Position numbers and translations under genes: made by a program | The notes under the pieces: generated by a model | Seen by the model: only the letters and a program-made list of their open reading frames with translations | Database searches by the model: none | What the model was told of the DNA's origin: nothing | Part shown: in pieces, positions 42,046-51,349 of the stretch | Numbering within the stretch: position 1 is the stretch's first letter | Layout of the letters: every line of letters starts with the position of its first letter | Source of the DNA: Atlanticothrix silvestris CENA357 | GTDB lineage: Bacteria > Cyanobacteriota > Cyanobacteriia > Cyanobacteriales > Nostocaceae | Assembly: GCF_016056295.1 (NCBI RefSeq) | Contig: NZ_JAECZB010000001.1 | Span: forward strand, 117,421-181,420 | DNA length: 64,000 nucleotides | Reading direction: 5' to 3'

Positions 42046-42068
42046 ACAACTGACAATCCATAAAGAAT

Positions 42069-43016
42069 ATGCCCAATCTTAAAGCAATACGCGATCGCAT
42101 TCAGTCGGTCAAAAACACTAAAAAAATCACAGAAGCGATGCGCTTAGTAGCTGCGGCTAGAGTGCGTCGGGCCCAAGAACAAGTTCTATCAACCCGCCCC
42201 TTTGCCGATCGCTTGGCACAAGTATTATATGGTTTGCAAACTCGTCTGCGGTTTGAAGAAGCCAACCTACCACTGTTAAAAAAACGCCAAGTTAAATCCG
42301 TAGGGCTGTTGGTTGTTTCTGGCGATCGGGGCTTATGTGGCGGTTACAACAATAACGTTATCCGTCGTGCCGAAAACCGCGCCAAAGAACTCCAGGCAGA
42401 AGGTGTAGATTATACGTTTGTGATTGTCGGGCGGAAAGCTACACAATACTTTCAACGCCGCGATCAGCCTATTGATGCCACCTACAGCGGCTTAGAGCAA
42501 ATTCCCACCGCAGCCGAAGCTACTCAGATTGCTGACCAACTACTTTCTTTATTCCTATCGGAAAAAGTAGACCGCATCGAGTTAGTTTATACCAGATTCG
42601 TTTCCTTGGTTAGCTCCCGTCCTGTGGTACAAACTCTGCTTCCCCTCGATCCTCAAGGATTAGAAGCCGCAGATGACGAAATCTTCCGCCTCACAACCCG
42701 TGGTGGTCAATTTGAGGTGGAACGGCAGAAAGTAACTAACCAAGTCCGGCCTTTACCCCGCGACATGATTTTCGAGCAAGATCCAGTGCAGATTCTCGAT
42801 TCTCTGTTACCCCTATATTTGAGTAACCAACTCCTACGGGCATTACAAGAATCAGCTGCGAGTGAACTAGCGGCGCGGATGACAGCCATGAGCAATGCTA
42901 GTGATAATGCTGGGGAACTGATTAACACCCTCACTCTTTCTTACAATAAAGCTCGCCAAGCTGCAATTACCCAAGAACTTCTTGAGGTTGTAGGTGGTGC
43001 TGAAGCGTTGACTTAA
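42069..43016 (+). CDS. atpC: ATP synthase subunit gamma
   Basis: The 315-residue rotating central stalk of F1. Typical ends are [36 protein letters not shown] and [39 protein letters not shown]. The cyanobacterial insert near residues 200-225 is present ([15 protein letters not shown]) without the two cysteines used for redox control in chloroplasts. It is the last gene of this operon. Confidence 0.97.
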   Translation: MPNLKAIRDRIQSVKNTKKITEAMRLVAAARVRRAQEQVLSTRPFADRLAQVLYGLQTRLRFEEANLPLLKKRQVKSVGLLVVSGDRGLCGGYNNNVIRRAENRAKELQAEGVDYTFVIVGRKATQYFQRRDQPIDATYSGLEQIPTAAEATQIADQLLSLFLSEKVDRIELVYTRFVSLVSSRPVVQTLLPLDPQGLEAADDEIFRLTTRGGQFEVERQKVTNQVRPLPRDMIFEQDPVQILDSLLPLYLSNQLLRALQESAASELAARMTAMSNASDNAGELINTLTLSYNKARQAAITQELLEVVGGAEALT

Positions 43017-43112
43017 ATTGGTAATGGGTAATTGGTGATTAGCGCACACAATGATTTTTAATAGGTATACGATGTATTCGGTTACTTTTCATCAATAAGT
43101 TATGATTACCAA

Positions 43113-43784
43113 TTATCCATTACTAACAATTTTATTTCTTACCCAGTCTCTAAATTCTCTAACTAATTCAAAATATTTTTTACTACCAGCGTTTTTCAAG
43201 AAATTTGAAATTTCTGTTAAAGGCAGATTTGGAAAAGCTAAACTTTCGTTAACGACTATATATTTACTATGTTCTAAAATATTTATAGTAAATAATTTAC
43301 CATCATATCGCCAAATTTCTGGGACACCCATTTCTGCATAAATCGCAAAACGATCCTTTGAACTGCTAGTAATATCAATCTCTACAATTAAATCGGGTGG
43401 AGGGTCTTCTTGTAAATCAATTCTAGTTTTACCTTGAATAGAATTAACATTTTGGATGTAAAAACATTTATCTGGTTCTACGCCAGTTAGTTCTAATTGT
43501 TTGAAAGTAGTAGAACCAAGCGGCTCGATTTCTAATTCTAGTTCTTCAGCTAAAGTTTCGACAAATCTGCCAGTAATTTCTTTATAACGTTCGTGTTCCA
43601 GTGAAGGAACCATAATTTCTAAATTACCCCGATAATAAGTTAAGCAAAGACGACGATTAATACTTAGTTCATTTAGTAAACTCTCATAGGTATGCCAACT
43701 AATACCTGATAAATGGATAATTTCTTCTGGTTGAATCAGAATTTGGTTGCGCTCACCGATTACTTGTCCCGATGGTTCAATCAT
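43113..43784 (-). CDS. Uma2-family (DUF820) putative endonuclease
   Basis: A 223-residue Uma2-type protein. The family core is complete: YRGNLEIMVPSLEHERYKEITGRFVETLAEEL, then the PD-(D/E)xK-like PPDLIVEIDITSSSKDRFAIYAEMGVPEIWRYD. The ATG at 43784 is preferred; the frame stays open to a TTG at 43820 which overlaps a methyltransferase remnant on the other strand. Unlike the Uma2 gene at 138-941 it has no coiled-coil tail. The biological role is unknown. It lies between the atp operon and ssrA, in an accessory patch. Confidence 0.88.
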   Translation of the reverse strand: MIEPSGQVIGERNQILIQPEEIIHLSGISWHTYESLLNELSINRRLCLTYYRGNLEIMVPSLEHERYKEITGRFVETLAEELELEIEPLGSTTFKQLELTGVEPDKCFYIQNVNSIQGKTRIDLQEDPPPDLIVEIDITSSSKDRFAIYAEMGVPEIWRYDGKLFTINILEHSKYIVVNESLAFPNLPLTEISNFLKNAGSKKYFELVREFRDWVRNKIVSNG

Positions 43785-43809
43785 CCTTTTGCAATCTACA
43801 TCTCGTATA

Positions 43810-44043
43810 GACTGGCTCAATCAACTCAATACAACAGTGATTCGCTACGAGAAATGGAAGCACAGTAAACTCGTCGCCACAGAGTTACAAGATTTGCCCC
43901 TTCATTGGTTTGGGCGCGATGAATTTATAATGTGTTTGCAGGAAAATGGCTATAAAGACATCACTCTCTGCGCCAACTATACCGATGGGTTACAGCCAAC
44001 TTCCTACAAAGATACCTTGTGTTTCTCAGCAGTACTGGCATAA
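43810..44043 (+). pseudogene. C-terminal remnant of a SAM-dependent methyltransferase
   Basis: About 77 codons, DWLNQLNTTVIRYEKWKHSKLVATELQDLPLHWFGRDEFIMCLQENGYKDITLCANY..., ending CFSAVLA. This looks like the last third of a small class I methyltransferase (the FxRxExWxDG...LLExAGF pattern). No SAM-binding domain precedes it; that side is occupied by the Uma2 gene on the opposite strand, whose possible 5' extension overlaps the remnant. I infer that the Uma2 gene replaced or deleted the front part. Confidence 0.5.
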
Positions 44044-44140
44044 AGCAGAAAACGCCAATATAAAATTATAAGTCTCAAATTTTCTATTTTAATAACACAT
44101 TTGAAAAACGACGTATTATAATTGAAGTATTGAAGTACAT

Positions 44141-44528
44141 GGGTCCGTAACGGTTTCGACAGGTTGGCGAACGCTACTCTGTGATTCAGGTCGAGAGTGA
44201 GTCTCCTCTCGCAAATCAAAGGCTCAAAAAAAAAGTAAATGCGAATAACATCGTTAAATTTGCTCGTCGGGAAGCTCTAGTAGCTGCCTAAAACACCTCT
44301 TACAGGTTCGAGCGTCTCTAGTTTGACTCCGTTAAGGATTAGAGACCAACCCCCAACGGATGCTCTAACAAGCGTTCTCTGGTTGGCTTGTTAGCTAAGA
44401 TTAAATCAGAGCATCCTACGTTCGGGATAATGAACGATTCCCGCCTTGAGGGTCAGATAGGCTAAACCTGTGAATGAGCGGGGGGTCAATACCCAATTTG
44501 GACAGCAGTTCGACTCTGCTCGGATCCA
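44141..44528 (+). ncRNA. ssrA: Transfer-messenger RNA (tmRNA)
   Basis: The 5' end GGGTCCGTAACGGTTTCGACAGG and the 3' end GGACAGCAGTTCGACTCTGCTCGGATCCA are diagnostic, and the acceptor stem GGGTCCG/CGGATCC pairs with one G-T. The tag frame begins near 44243 and reads ANNIVKFARREALVAA followed by TAA, close to the known Anabaena tag. It is a one-piece tmRNA of about 388 bases; CCA is not encoded. Together with SmpB it frees stalled ribosomes. Confidence 0.97.
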
Positions 44529-44544
44529 CTAAAAGATAGTTAAC

Positions 44545-44585
44545 AAGTCCACTTGACATTTTTAGATGTAAGTGGACTTTGTTTT
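44545..44585 (+). terminator. ssrA terminator
   Basis: AAGTCCACTT (44545-44554) pairs perfectly with AAGTGGACTT (44570-44579), with four more pairs inside after a bulged G, followed by TGTTTT. It lies 16 bases after the tmRNA end. Confidence 0.85.
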
Positions 44586-44609
44586 ATAGTAATTCGTAAT
44601 TCGTAATTA

Positions 44610-45726
44610 AACGTGAGTTCGGCAGAGCTAAAAAATGGTAGGAGGTAGCGCAGGTAAATCTTTTGGATAAATATCAATCGAAGGTTTTTTAGGCAAATAA
44701 GTATAAGCAGCTAAACCAGCCATCAAATTAACTAAAAAGTTAAACGGACTGCGATGACGAGAGTGTTCGATTTGACATATATTTTTTAGATGGTCATTGA
44801 CTGACTCAATCACAGCACGTTTACGTAACAGTATCTTATCAATCAGTTTTACCAAACGATTTTTCATTTTCTAACCCTCGCTCATATAACTGTTCAAATA
44901 ATTTTTGAGAGATATAGCCTCTATCACCAAACAATTTGCCAATTAAGTCCTTAGTCATATCTGGGACTGGTTTTCGGTCATCTACGTTGGCTGGAGTTAG
45001 TGAAAATGCTAGTAATTCTCCAGAATCATTAATAATTAAATGAAGTTTGAATCCAAAGTGCCAGCCCACAGAATTTTTGCCCCATTTCACTAATCCTTTA
45101 AATACCCTGTGAGAATGTGCCCGACAGTTGTGACAAACATTTATCGGTGTAGAATCGATAAAGCTAATCCCAGTAATTTCTCCTGTACGTGTATGTAAAA
45201 AGCAACATAACAACATTCAGCACCAGGGCATCAGTTCTACAAACCGAGTGTAACTAACCAAGTTGGGGAATGCTTCATGCCAACCTGTCAGCACGTGCAG
45301 GGTATAGAATTCCTTGAAAGTCTCATATCCACTGCCATGAAATGCAATGACTATTGTCATGATTTCTGATAAATGCATTCTTGACTTGCTGCGCCGTTCT
45401 CCTGTTGTCGATGGTAATTGTGGTACTTGTTGCCAGAGATGATGCCATTGCTTACAGAAATCATCTACGTCGCAGAAAATTTGTGTGATATCGAGCCGAG
45501 ATACAATGGTAGACATAGCGGAAAGTCTGAGCGGAGGCTTCCTCCGATCAGAACTTTCCAAGACAGCTGAGACACTTATTTTTGTTAGATATTCTTAGTC
45601 TCAGCTTTTTTTGTGACTTTTTTACCGATTCTCCATCAATGGTAGCGAGCGCCTTTGTGATGCCCAGTTGCCCAAATACATACAGAGCAAGCTTTTTTGG
45701 CTTTTTCTAACCGTCGAACTCACGTT
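44610..45726 (-). mobile_element. Decayed IS982-family insertion sequence
   Basis: A 1117-bp element with 12-bp inverted ends AACGTGAGTTCG (left 44610-44621, right complement 45715-45726), flanked by the 5-bp direct repeat AATTA (44605-44609, 45727-45731). Size and transposase type fit IS982. The transposase is broken (separate entry), so it cannot move by itself. Its ends are shared with the MITE at 53170 and the remnant at 18704. Confidence 0.85.
44628..45516 (-). pseudogene. IS982-family transposase, broken by a stop and a frameshift
   Basis: Three open segments are collinear with an IS982 transposase. 45516-45220 gives the N-terminal part (MSTIVSRLDITQIFCDVDDFC to VSYTRFVELMPWC). An in-frame TGA at 45217-45219 interrupts it. 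45216-44870 continues in the same frame with GISFIDSTPINVCHNCRAHSHRVFKGLVKWGKNSVGWHFGFKLHL and KLFGDRGYISQKLFEQLYERGL, including catalytic acidic residues. About 44870 a short deletion shifts the frame, and 44867-44628 supplies [46 protein letters not shown]. Not functional as written. Confidence 0.85.
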
Positions 45727-45809
45727 AATTAAGAAAGCCAGATTTTAGTCTCGCAGCTGTTGCCTAAAACCAATGACAATCGCCATGCCAAAATTTATAA
45801 CTATATTAT

Positions 45810-46295
45810 CTAAGGTAAAAAAGCACGGTCAAGAACTTCTCTCACAAACTGATAAACTTCTGGCTCATTTGAAGCTCTTGGCCCAGCAACATTAAGGTTT
45901 ACTATTCCAAAGTTTGAAATAAATAATTGAAATTGACTGACAGAATTTATATCAGTTAACTTTTTACATATATGTATATATGGTTTTTCATATTTTTTAG
46001 CTAATTCAACAGTCAATAAAGTGCCTGCAAAAATTGTTGGAGAAATCGAAAATATAACAGTTCCATCAGAGTCACGGACATTCCATTCAGTCCGCTGAGA
46101 ATATTCAGAAGATGGTGTTTCAGTTAGGTCATAACGTACATTAAGAATACCATCTTCTGCTTTACGTCCTTTGGGACACCAACCTCCGTGGTCAACTTGA
46201 TGAGCCATAGCCCAATCAAGAGCTGCGCGGTCTGCTCCTGTCTGACCACCAGATATTATTTTTAAGTTGCGAGCTAACAATATTGTTGTCTCCAT
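45810..46295 (-). CDS. Putative molybdenum carrier / YpsA-like Rossmann protein
   Basis: A 161-residue protein of the molybdenum-carrier family, part of the SLOG/LOG-DprA Rossmann superfamily. The nucleotide-binding loop is ISGGQTGADRAALDWA (about residues 14-29), followed by GGWCPKGRKAEDG, RTEWNVRDSDGTVIFS and AGTLLTVELAKKYEKPYIHI. The name comes from an algal protein thought to carry the molybdenum cofactor; many members are predicted nucleotide sensors instead. Function here is open. It lies next to the decayed IS. Confidence 0.8.
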   Translation of the reverse strand: METTILLARNLKIISGGQTGADRAALDWAMAHQVDHGGWCPKGRKAEDGILNVRYDLTETPSSEYSQRTEWNVRDSDGTVIFSISPTIFAGTLLTVELAKKYEKPYIHICKKLTDINSVSQFQLFISNFGIVNLNVAGPRASNEPEVYQFVREVLDRAFLP

Positions 46296-46399
46296 CAGTA
46301 ACCGCCACTTCGCTCAACAGAAGAAAGCGAAGTGGTTCTCCAACCTACACCAGTTTTAGTTTTTAAGCTTAACTAAACTGTACTGTATTGTGTTTTATG

Positions 46400-48880
46400 T
46401 TAAAAGATTGACAGCGAAGTTAAGTTTCCACTAAATCCAGTAATTTCAATCATGGCATCTGTGGTGGCTGAAAATCCTTTGGCAGCATCATTTAAAGCCA
46501 AGAATGTGCGTTGCTCATTACCCGTACCTAAGCTGAACGTCGCCGCCCTATTCGCAGCAAAAGTAGATTTATTTAATAAGTTTTGAATTTCAGACTCAGT
46601 TAAGGCGTGGATTTTGCCGAGATTAGCAACTTTAGTAGCTGAAACTGCTTTTGGCCCATCAATCTTATCTAAACAAATATTGAAATCACTAATCACATCA
46701 AAATTGGACAGTAAGGAATCCGTGAGATGTTGAAAAACAAATTTATCATGACCACCGCCACGACCACCGACCAAGATATCAGCGCCAGCACCACCAATTA
46801 GAGTGTCATTACCATTATGACCATAGAGTTTGTCATTACCAGCACCACCAATGAGTTTGTCGTTTCCTTCTCCACCGTAGAGAGTTAAGCCTTGTAATAA
46901 ATCATCATTTATAGATTTAGATATGAGTTGACCTTTGTCACCATAGATGTAGCTGACGAGAGTATCATTGACTCCATCATTATTATTGTCGATGTATTCA
47001 GATATGAGGCGATCGCTAGCATCGTAAATGTATGTGGTGATTTCATCAACGATACTGTCGTTATTTTTGTCAAAGTTTTTGGTTGTTAACTTTCCATCAG
47101 AATCATAGCTATAATTTGCGATCGCATCTATAATGCCGTCATTATTTTGGTCAATTTGTTCGGATGTCAGCTTACCGTTAGTGTTGTAGCTGTAGATGGT
47201 AACTTCATCAACAATACTGTCATTATTCTTATCAAAATTTTTGGTTGTTAACTGACCATCAGGATTGTAGCTGTAATCTGCGATCGCATCTATGCTGCCA
47301 TCATTATTTTGATCAATTCGCTCAGATATCAACTGACCACTGCCATTGTAAATGTAAGTTGTAACCCCAGCATCACTATAGCTGGCGCTAATACGTCCGT
47401 AGCTATATTTGGTAATATTTTCAGCCTCGCCATTGCCGTCGTAATCATAGCTGATGGATGTCAGATTACTATAGGCATCAAAAGTATAATTAGTGATTCT
47501 CTCAGCTTGACCATCACCATTGTTATCATAGCTTTCAGATATCTTGTTACCTTTGGCATCGTAGGTATAGGTAACGACTTTATCAACCTGACCATCACCA
47601 TTATTGTCATTGGTTACAGATGTTAAGTTGCCACTGGCATCATAAGTGTAGCTAGTGACGCTATCAACTTTATCATCGCCGTTGTTGTCATAACTTTCGG
47701 ATGTCTTGTTACCTTTGACATCATAAATATAGTTAGTGACACTATCAATCTTGCCATCACCATTGCTATCAATGGTTATAGATGTTAATTTTTCTTGTGT
47801 ATTGTATGTATAAGTGCTGCTATAATCAGCCTTACCATCAGCATTATAGTCAATACCTACATAAGTTAAATTACGATCAGTGTTGTAATTGTAGGTATAG
47901 ATTGTATCAACTGTACCATCGCCGTTGTAATCATAGCTTTCGGATATGCGATCGCCATTGGCATTATAGGTATAAGTGTTGATATTATTGGCTATACCAT
48001 CCCCATTGTTGTCATAGCTTTCGGATATGAGATTGCCATTGGCATTATAGGTATAAGTGTTGATATTATTAGCTATACCATCACCGTCATAGTCATAACT
48101 TTCTGATGTTTTGTAACCGTTAGCATCGTAAGTGTAAGCATTAATGCGATCAATAATGCCATCACCATTGTCATCAAAACTTTCAGAAGTTTTGTTACTC
48201 TTGGTATCATAAGTGTAAGCGTTGATGCGATCAATACTGCCGTTGCGATCGTCATCAAAGCTTTCGGATATCCGATTATTATTAAGATCGTAAGTATAAG
48301 TATTAACTGAATCTATTATAGCGTCACCATTATTGTCGTATTTTTCAGATGTCCGGTTGCTATTGGCATCGTAAGTATAGGTAGTAACTGAATCTGTTAT
48401 ATCGTCGCCATGATTGTCGTATTTTTCAGATATCAGGTTGCCTTTGACATCATAACTATAGCTATAAACAAAATCAGGCGTGCCGTCGTTATTATTGTCA
48501 ACACTTTCGGATAACTTGTTACCGTTGACATCGTAACTTAAAGTGCTGATAGACTCAGCTTTGCCATCACCATTGTTGTCATAAGCTATGAATGTGAGAT
48601 TGCTGCTGGCATTATAAATATAAGTATTGATACTATCAGCTACCCCATCGCCGTTGGTATCATAGCTTTCGGATGCTACATTGCCATTGGTATCATAGCT
48701 ATAGATTGTGCTACGGTCAGCAATGCCATCACCATCGTCGTCAAAGCTTTCGGATATGCGGTTATAACGGTAGGTTATGACTGAATCTGCTATGCCATTA
48801 CTATCATTGTCAATGTTCTCAGATATGAGTTTACCATTGGCATCGTAGGTATAAGTTGTGGTAGATCTCAGTGAAGTCAT
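46400..48880 (-). CDS. Large calcium-repeat (RTX) exoprotein with 27-residue repeats
   Basis: An 826-residue, very repetitive protein. About 25 units of near 27 residues follow one another (consensus TYTYDANGNLxSESYDNNGDGIADSxN); two are shortened. Each unit contains a DxNxDG(x)xD loop typical of calcium-binding EF-hand/thrombospondin-3-like motifs, and YTYDANG.L resembles YD/RHS repeats. After residue 660 there are RTX nonapeptides (YGGEGNDKLIGGAGNDKLYGHNGNDTLIGGAGAD) and a C-terminal domain ending in ITGFSGNLTSLSIF, the uncleaved signal type used by type I secretion. There is no N-terminal signal peptide. The ATG at 48880 is chosen; a TTG at 48913 would extend it. Probably a secreted, calcium-dependent surface protein. 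Confidence 0.82.
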   Translation of the reverse strand: MTSLRSTTTYTYDANGKLISENIDNDSNGIADSVITYRYNRISESFDDDGDGIADRSTIYSYDTNGNVASESYDTNGDGVADSINTYIYNASSNLTFIAYDNNGDGKAESISTLSYDVNGNKLSESVDNNNDGTPDFVYSYSYDVKGNLISEKYDNHGDDITDSVTTYTYDANSNRTSEKYDNNGDAIIDSVNTYTYDLNNNRISESFDDDRNGSIDRINAYTYDTKSNKTSESFDDNGDGIIDRINAYTYDANGYKTSESYDYDGDGIANNINTYTYNANGNLISESYDNNGDGIANNINTYTYNANGDRISESYDYNGDGTVDTIYTYNYNTDRNLTYVGIDYNADGKADYSSTYTYNTQEKLTSITIDSNGDGKIDSVTNYIYDVKGNKTSESYDNNGDDKVDSVTSYTYDASGNLTSVTNDNNGDGQVDKVVTYTYDAKGNKISESYDNNGDGQAERITNYTFDAYSNLTSISYDYDGNGEAENITKYSYGRISASYSDAGVTTYIYNGSGQLISERIDQNNDGSIDAIADYSYNPDGQLTTKNFDKNNDSIVDEVTIYSYNTNGKLTSEQIDQNNDGIIDAIANYSYDSDGKLTTKNFDKNNDSIVDEITTYIYDASDRLISEYIDNNNDGVNDTLVSYIYGDKGQLISKSINDDLLQGLTLYGGEGNDKLIGGAGNDKLYGHNGNDTLIGGAGADILVGGRGGGHDKFVFQHLTDSLLSNFDVISDFNICLDKIDGPKAVSATKVANLGKIHALTESEIQNLLNKSTFAANRAATFSLGTGNEQRTFLALNDAAKGFSATTDAMIEITGFSGNLTSLSIF
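46925..48860. repeat. 81-bp coding repeats of the RTX protein
   Basis: The gene section is a tandem array of about 25 units of 81 bp, diverged between neighbours, with two shortened units (around 48715-48780 and 47365-47410). The repeats generate many open shadow frames on the other strand. Slippage or recombination between units could change protein length in steps of 27 residues. Confidence 0.85.
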
Positions 48881-49385
48881 AATTTTATATGAAGAGTTTA
48901 ACCTGTATGGCAACCATAACGATGCACCCTAATATTTTGCAGGGGTGAATATACTTAAAATTACAGATCAATTAGTTAAGAATAATCGCAGTTTTTGATT
49001 GTTGAACAAGACTCGGTATGCATCGATTACCCGTGTTCCCTGTCTATCGTGCTTCGCGCACCACGCCAATAAATTCAGAAATAAAATCGAATTTTTATAG
49101 AGAAGTTATATTTTTTATTACGAAAATCTTGTCAGAGAAACAAGATGTGTATGATGAATTGAGGATTTTAAATTATGCTAATAAATATCAATTTTTTCAA
49201 CGTAATACTTTTAACGAAATGAATTTTTAGTAGATTTTTGGAGTTAAAAATAATGCTAATAAATGGCAATAATTGATACAACTTGATTTTTCCGAAATAT
49301 CATCTTCATTACAACTTTAAAAATTATTTATAGGCACAATGGGGGCAGAGAAACAATACTGTTTATTTGCGCTCGGAGACGAATA
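48881..49385. other. Divergent region between the RTX gene and flv3
   Basis: About 500 bp, AT-rich towards flv3. A 70-codon frame at 49018-49230 is open but has neither a ribosome-binding site nor a recognisable pattern and is not called. The flv3 start is preceded by GGAGACG. No repeat or RNA seen. Confidence 0.55.
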
Positions 49386-51104
49386 ATGGTAGCGATCGCA
49401 GAAAATGTTCAGCATCGGCTAACTATACAGACTGTAGAAATTGCCCCTAACACAACGGCGATTCGCTCTCTTGATTGGGATCGCGATCGCTTCGATATCG
49501 AATTCGGACTGCAAAACGGTACGACTTACAATTCATATCTAATTAGGGGTGAACAAACAGTTTTGATTGATACTTCCCACCAGAAGTTTCGTCAGCTGTA
49601 TTTAGATACACTTAAAAGCATTGTCAACCCCAAGACTATTGATTACATTATTGTCAGCCACACAGAGCCAGACCATAGCGGCTTAGTGGAAGATGTCCTT
49701 CAGTTAGCTCCTAGAGCGACTGTATTGGCTTCCAAAATTGCGCTCCAGTTTTTGGAAGGTTTGGTACACGATCCCTTTTCTAAGCGGATTGTAAAAAGTG
49801 GCGATCGCATCGATATTGGCAAAGGACACGAAATTGAATTCGTGAGTGCGCCTAACCTGCACTGGCCTGACACCATCTTCAGCTACGACCGCAAAACCCA
49901 AACTCTCTTCACCTGCGATGCTTTTGGGATGCACTTCTGTGATGATCGCACCTTTGATGAAGACTTAGAGGCGATCGAAGCTGACTTTAGATTTTACTAT
50001 GACTGTCTGATGGGGCCTAATGCTCGTTCTCTATTGAATGCCATGAAGAGAATGAGTGAACTTGGCAAGATTAACATTATCGCCAATGGTCACGGGCCTT
50101 TGTTGCATCATCATCTAGATGTGCTGACCGGGTGTTACGAAAGTTGGAGTCAAAGACAAGCTAAAGCAGAAACCACCGTCGGCTTGTTCTATGTTTCCGA
50201 ATATGGGCATAGCGATCAACTGGGTATGGCGATCGCAGAAGGCATCCAGAAAACTGGAGTTGCGATAGAAGTTATCGATCTCAGCACCGCTGGACTGCAA
50301 GAAATTCAAGAACTCGCAGGTAGAGCAGCTGGCCTGATTATTGGGATGCCTCCCAGTACTGCCGTAGCTGCTCAAGCTGGTATCAGTTCCCTGTTATCAG
50401 TTGCCAAAGACAAGCAACTGGTGGGGCTATTTGAATGTTACGGCGGAGATGATGAACCCGTCGATACAATTCGCAGAAAATTCATCGATTTGGGTGTCAA
50501 AGAAGCCTTTCCAGCGATTCGGATTAAAGAAGCTCCTACCGCCAGTACATTTCAGTTGTGCCAAGAAGCGGGTACAGACTTAGGACAATTGCTAGTGCGC
50601 GAACGCAACATCAAGCAGATCAAGTCTCTTGATGTGAACATGGAAAAAGCGTTGGGACGGATTAGCAGCGGACTGTACATTGTCACCACCAAAAAAGGTG
50701 ATGTGTCAAGTGCCATGTTAGCCTCTTGGGTATCGCAAGCAAGTTTGCAACCTTTAGGATTTACAATTGCTGTCGCCAAAGACCGCGCCATCGATTCCTT
50801 GATGCAAGAAGGCGATCGCTTCGTCCTCAACGTCTTGGAAGAAGGAAATTATCAAGAACTGAAAAAGCATTTCCTCAAGCGCTTGCATCCTGGTGCTGAC
50901 CGATTTGCTGGTGTCAAAACCCGAACCGCAAAAAATGGTTCCCCAATTTTGACAGATGCTTTAGCATACATGGAATGTGAAGTGCAAAGCAGCATGGAGT
51001 GCAGCGATCACTGGATTGTATACTGCACCGTTCAAGAAGGTCGTGTTTCTAAACCCGATGCACTGACAGCAGTTCGCCATCGCAAAGTAGGTAACTACTA
51101 CTAA
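49386..51104 (+). CDS. flv3: Flavodiiron protein, Flv3 type
   Basis: A 572-residue A-type flavodiiron protein with the cyanobacterial extra flavin-reductase domain; it reduces O2 to water with NADPH. The metallo-beta-lactamase-like domain has all usual diiron ligands: SHTEPDHSG (H-x-E-x-D-H), LHWPDT, CDAFG and NGHGP. A flavodoxin domain (about 265-410, VGLFYVSEYGHSDQLG) and a C-terminal flavin-reductase domain (about 420-572) follow. With complete ligands it belongs to the Flv3/Flv4 class. The adjacent Flv1-like gene and the lack of an intervening small gene argue for flv3-flv1, as in the heterocyst pair flv3B-flv1B of Anabaena. That identity is inference. Confidence 0.88.
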   Translation: MVAIAENVQHRLTIQTVEIAPNTTAIRSLDWDRDRFDIEFGLQNGTTYNSYLIRGEQTVLIDTSHQKFRQLYLDTLKSIVNPKTIDYIIVSHTEPDHSGLVEDVLQLAPRATVLASKIALQFLEGLVHDPFSKRIVKSGDRIDIGKGHEIEFVSAPNLHWPDTIFSYDRKTQTLFTCDAFGMHFCDDRTFDEDLEAIEADFRFYYDCLMGPNARSLLNAMKRMSELGKINIIANGHGPLLHHHLDVLTGCYESWSQRQAKAETTVGLFYVSEYGHSDQLGMAIAEGIQKTGVAIEVIDLSTAGLQEIQELAGRAAGLIIGMPPSTAVAAQAGISSLLSVAKDKQLVGLFECYGGDDEPVDTIRRKFIDLGVKEAFPAIRIKEAPTASTFQLCQEAGTDLGQLLVRERNIKQIKSLDVNMEKALGRISSGLYIVTTKKGDVSSAMLASWVSQASLQPLGFTIAVAKDRAIDSLMQEGDRFVLNVLEEGNYQELKKHFLKRLHPGADRFAGVKTRTAKNGSPILTDALAYMECEVQSSMECSDHWIVYCTVQEGRVSKPDALTAVRHRKVGNYY

Positions 51105-51349
51105 AAAGAGGAAATAGGGAAGAGGGAATAGGGAATAGAAAAATTACTTCTTCATCTGCCCCTGCTTCCCCTGCTTCCCCTGCTTCCCGGTCACTGAGCG
51201 TAGCCGAAGTGCTGCCTCCAACTCCACGCCAGCATTTCACAACTCCCATGAGCTTCTTAAATTCTCTGACTGGCTTCATGCAATCGGCTAAAAACTGGGC
51301 AAAGTCTACCCGGTTTTTCCATTTTTTTTCTACCCTTCACCGAAAATCT
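51105..51349. repeat. Repeats in the flv3-flv1 spacer
   Basis: Purine-rich GGGAATAG repeats (about 51113-51138) are followed by three perfect 9-bp units CCCCTGCTT (51159-51185) and the palindrome-rich CGGTCACTGAGCGTAGCCGAAGTG. In-frame starts at 51209 (GTG) and 51248 (ATG) lie in this region, but conservation with the neighbouring Flv points to a later start. Confidence 0.7.

Noticed and set aside
46900-48860. Open frames on the plus strand and in other minus-strand frames across the RTX gene
   Set aside because: They are shadows produced by the 81-bp tandem repeats. The calcium-loop pattern is present only in the called frame.
46925-48860. A CRISPR-like array, suggested by the regular repeats
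   Set aside because: The period is 81 bp, repeats diverge in step with codons, and there are no unrelated spacers. It is a coding repeat.
49018-49230. A 70-codon frame upstream of flv3
   Set aside because: No ribosome-binding site, AT-rich random composition, and no recognisable pattern.
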